NCBI GenBank assembly: GCA_002104895.1
Contig: MCFG01000169.1
Coordinates: forward strand, 21,001-85,000
Origin: Anaeromyces robustus
Lineage: Eukaryota; Neocallimastigomycota; Neocallimastigomycetes; Neocallimastigales; Neocallimastigaceae
Direction: 5' to 3'
DNA length: 64,000 nucleotides
Under the pieces are notes generated by a model that was not told where the DNA came from, searched no databases, and saw only the letters and a program-made list of their open reading frames with translations. Position 1 is the first letter of the stretch. Each line of letters starts with the position of its first letter. Shown here one piece after another: positions 61,190-64,000 of this stretch. A program made the position numbers and the translations under genes.

Positions 61190-61600
61190 AAATGATAATT
61201 AAAATAGGAATTATATAAATAACTACAAAAAAAAATAAGAATAATAAAAATAAATAATGAAAAATAAAAAAAATAATAAAATAATAAGAATAATAACAAT
61301 AAATAAATAAAAAAATAAAAATAAGAATAATAAAAATAATAAAAATAATAAAAATAAATAAAAAATAAAAATAATAAAAATAAATAAATAAAAAATAAAA
61401 ATAATAAAAATAAATAAATAAAAAATAAAAATAATAAAAATAAATAAATAAAAAATAAGAATAATAACAATAAATAAATAAAAAAATAAAAATAAGAATA
61501 ATAAAAATAATAAAAATAATAAAAATAAATAAAAAATAAAAATAATAAAAATAAATAAATAAAAAATAAAAATAATAAAAATAAATAAATAAAAAAGATA
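61190..61600. repeat. AATAAT/AATAAATA higher-order satellite
   Basis: A/T tri- and tetranucleotide units (AATAAAAAT, AATAAATAAAAAA) arranged in longer periodic blocks. The 156-residue minus-strand frame across it is a Phe/Leu/Tyr repeat and not a gene. Confidence 0.85.
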
Positions 61601-61612
61601 TTAAAACTATAT

Positions 61613-62407
61613 ATCAAATAAAAATATTTTCTTTTTCTTTTCTTTTTTTTTTTATTTTATTTTATTTTTTCTTATTTCATAATTTCATATTAAAGTAAAA
61701 TATTAAGAATGAATATATATATAGTATAATATTAATATTTTATAAATAAACAAAATAAAATAAGAATTAAATAAATATAAAAAAAGATTAATATCCTTTC
61801 CAAAATCTAGTATTAGAAAAAATTAGCATTAATATCTCACAAAGATCTTTTAATCTTATTCTATAAAGTAGTAGAACACATCTTTACATTTTAATAATAT
61901 TAAAACGGAATGATTCATTAATACAAATAATAGTATTATTACAGAATTTATGAAATTACCATTTCAAATAGTAATATATATATAGAGAGAGCATACAGTA
62001 CAAATTAAAAAAAATTTTTTTTGTATAGTTAATCATTTTATAAATTAATAAAACAAAAAAAAAAAAAAAAAAAAAAAAGATATTTTTTATATTATTCTTA
62101 TTGATTAAATAATATTCAATTATTATATATATTAAACAAAAAAAAAAAAAATTACAGTGTGAAAATTTCGCTTTGAAACCAACAATTATAAAAGAATTTC
62201 ACCTCATTATTATAATTTCAATATAAAAATGAATTAATTATTGATATTTTAATTAAGACTAGAAAGATCAACAAAACTTTAAATACCCTAATTAACTTTA
62301 TACAAAAATTTTGGTGGTTATATAATAATTTAATAATTAGTATAAATAATTTTTTTTTATTATAATTATACTTATTACATGAAAATTTAAATAAATAAAT
62401 AAATAAT

Positions 62408-62447
<40 letters not shown>

Positions 62448-62496
62448 ATTATATAATAAATAAATAAATATATAAATAAATAAATAAATTATATAA

Positions 62497-62551
<55 letters not shown>

Positions 62552-64000
62552 ATGATATAATAAATTAAATAAATACTATACTAATTAAAATTTATATATG
62601 CATATTATTTTAATAATAATATTTAAGTTAAATAAGATTATCAAATAGGGATTTTTAAATTTTTCATTTTTTATTTTAAAGTAATACAAAAAAAAAGATA
62701 GAAAAATTGTATTACATAATAATGTTACATAATATTTTATAATTTTCATTTCAAATTAAAATATCATTATTTTATAATTAGAATTATTATTTAAATAATA
62801 ATAAATAAAAATAATAATAATAATTATTTCTTCTAATTATTTACTTGTCTTAAAAAAAAGAATTTAACAATTAATTGTTATTCTATTATTAAAATTATAA
62901 ATATTCTATTTAACCCATAATAAAAATTCTTTTATTATTTAATATATATAAATATAAATATAAATATAAATAAATAAACATATAAATTTATATGTCATAC
63001 AATCAACATTTTTTTTTTACTATTAAAGTTTGTACATTATAAATACAAACAACTAAAAAGTCAATTCATTGAATTCATATTTATTATTATATACTATTAT
63101 ATATAGTATTTAATCTTTAAGTCAAGTAAATAATTACTGATAAAAGTAAACTTTTTGTGATGATTTATTCTTTTTTTTTTTTTTTTTTATAAACAAAATA
63201 TATTTATATATAAATATATATATATATTTGGTATAATCAAAATGAATTATAATTATTTATTTATGGATTAAAATAATCTCTTAAAGTAATAAAGTATTAC
63301 ATCATTACATCAATAATTAATATTGTTTAACTTTTAATTAATATATTTTACTTTCCTATTTTCATAATATTTATTATTAATTTATTCATCTATTATTATT
63401 TTTATTATTTTTATTATTTTTGTAACATGAATTTTAATTATTATAAATATTAATATTAATATTAAAATTAATATTAATTATTCCCTTAATGATTTATTTA
63501 TTTATTTATTTATTTAGGATTTATTTATTTATTTATTAATAATGCAATGCTTAATCTTAATCCATAGAGATTAACATAAATATATGACTTTAAATAAAAT
63601 AAAATAAAATTATTTATTTTTTATTTCTATTTCTATTTCTATTTCTATTTCTATATATGGTATTTTGATATTGTTTCAAAAAGAAAAAAAAATTATATTA
63701 ATTTATTAATATGGAAAATTAATCGTCGTTTTTTTTTTTTTTTTTAAATTAAATTTTTATTATTAATATTATTAAAAAATATTTTATTTATTTATTTATT
63801 TATTTACTTATTTACTTATATTATTTATTTCTTATGTATTTATTTACTTATTTATTTATTTATTTACTTATTATTTACATGTATTTATTTATATTTATTT
63901 ATTTACTTATTTATTTATTTATTTAGAAAAATAAGTTTACCATTTATAGTTTAATTTAAAAAAAAAAAAGTGTTTTATCCTTTACAAAAAAAAAAAAATT
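61613..64000. other. Repeat-rich right end, no gene seen
   Basis: Contains AAAT microsatellite (about 62391-62555), a TTTCTA hexanucleotide run (about 63623-63653), TTTA/TTTACT microsatellite (about 63783-63927) and poly(T/A). 61795-62280 is more complex (AGATCTTTTAATC, TAGTAGAACACATC, GTGAAAATTTCGCTTTGAAACC with a matching GAATTTCAC) but has no coding frame. Confidence 0.6.

Noticed and set aside
61147-61617. 156-residue minus-strand frame of Phe/Leu/Tyr/Ile blocks that looks like a membrane protein
   Set aside because: It is the translation of an AATAAT/AATAAATA satellite; the periodic DNA explains the frame and there is no independent coding signal.

Overview
The window looks like nuclear DNA of an anaerobic gut fungus (Neocallimastigomycota). 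It is extremely AT-rich (non-coding DNA is mostly A/T, full of poly-A/T tracts and AAAT/TTTA microsatellites). It has spliceosomal GT-AG introns, a cytosolic HSP90 ending in MEEVD, and six secreted CotH-family proteins that end in paired fungal (CBM10-type) dockerins, the docking modules of fungal cellulosomes. Genus cannot be fixed from the sequence alone.

Layout. 1-0.88 kb: 3' end of HSP90. 1.5-11 kb: a nested graveyard of non-LTR retrotransposons (LINEs). One apparently full-length 5.2-kb element (1921-7098, single 1439-aa ORF) sits inside a 5'-truncated copy of its own family, with a 12-bp target-site duplication. A 54-bp poly(A) mini-insertion with its own 14-bp duplication lies in the same copy, followed by several decayed LINE pieces and one unidentified gene fragment. 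13.4-58 kb: a same-strand tandem array of six CotH-dockerin genes (ATGs at 13933, 18926, 31516, 43864, 48698, 55615), all with the same three-exon structure. The fifth carries a one-base frameshift. Between them lie a 1029-aa von Willebrand A-type protein of unknown role (26514-29603, +) and a long ankyrin-repeat gene with a frame-broken 3' part (35268-38474, -). 58-64 kb: repeats and microsatellites, no gene seen.

Non-coding structure. The CotH genes share a TATA/TTTTCTC promoter about 210-240 nt before the ATG, and four of them also share a perfect ATGACTCAT (Gcn4/AP-1-type) palindrome. A dispersed ~2-kb repeat occurs five times between or after the CotH genes. Each complete copy contains five head-to-tail stem-loop units, each with two helices whose sequences differ between units and copies while pairing is kept, including apparent compensatory changes. 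This is the most unusual signal in the window: a candidate array of structured RNAs, or alternatively clustered terminal-inverted-repeat elements. Genes 4 and 5 lie in a ~4.8-kb tandem duplication whose internal minisatellites have changed copy number independently.

Functionally, the CotH proteins would be secreted (signal peptide in exons 1-2) and docked to cellulosome scaffoldins through their two C-terminal dockerins. Their substrate is unknown. All exon, repeat and pairing calls were made by eye from the sequence.
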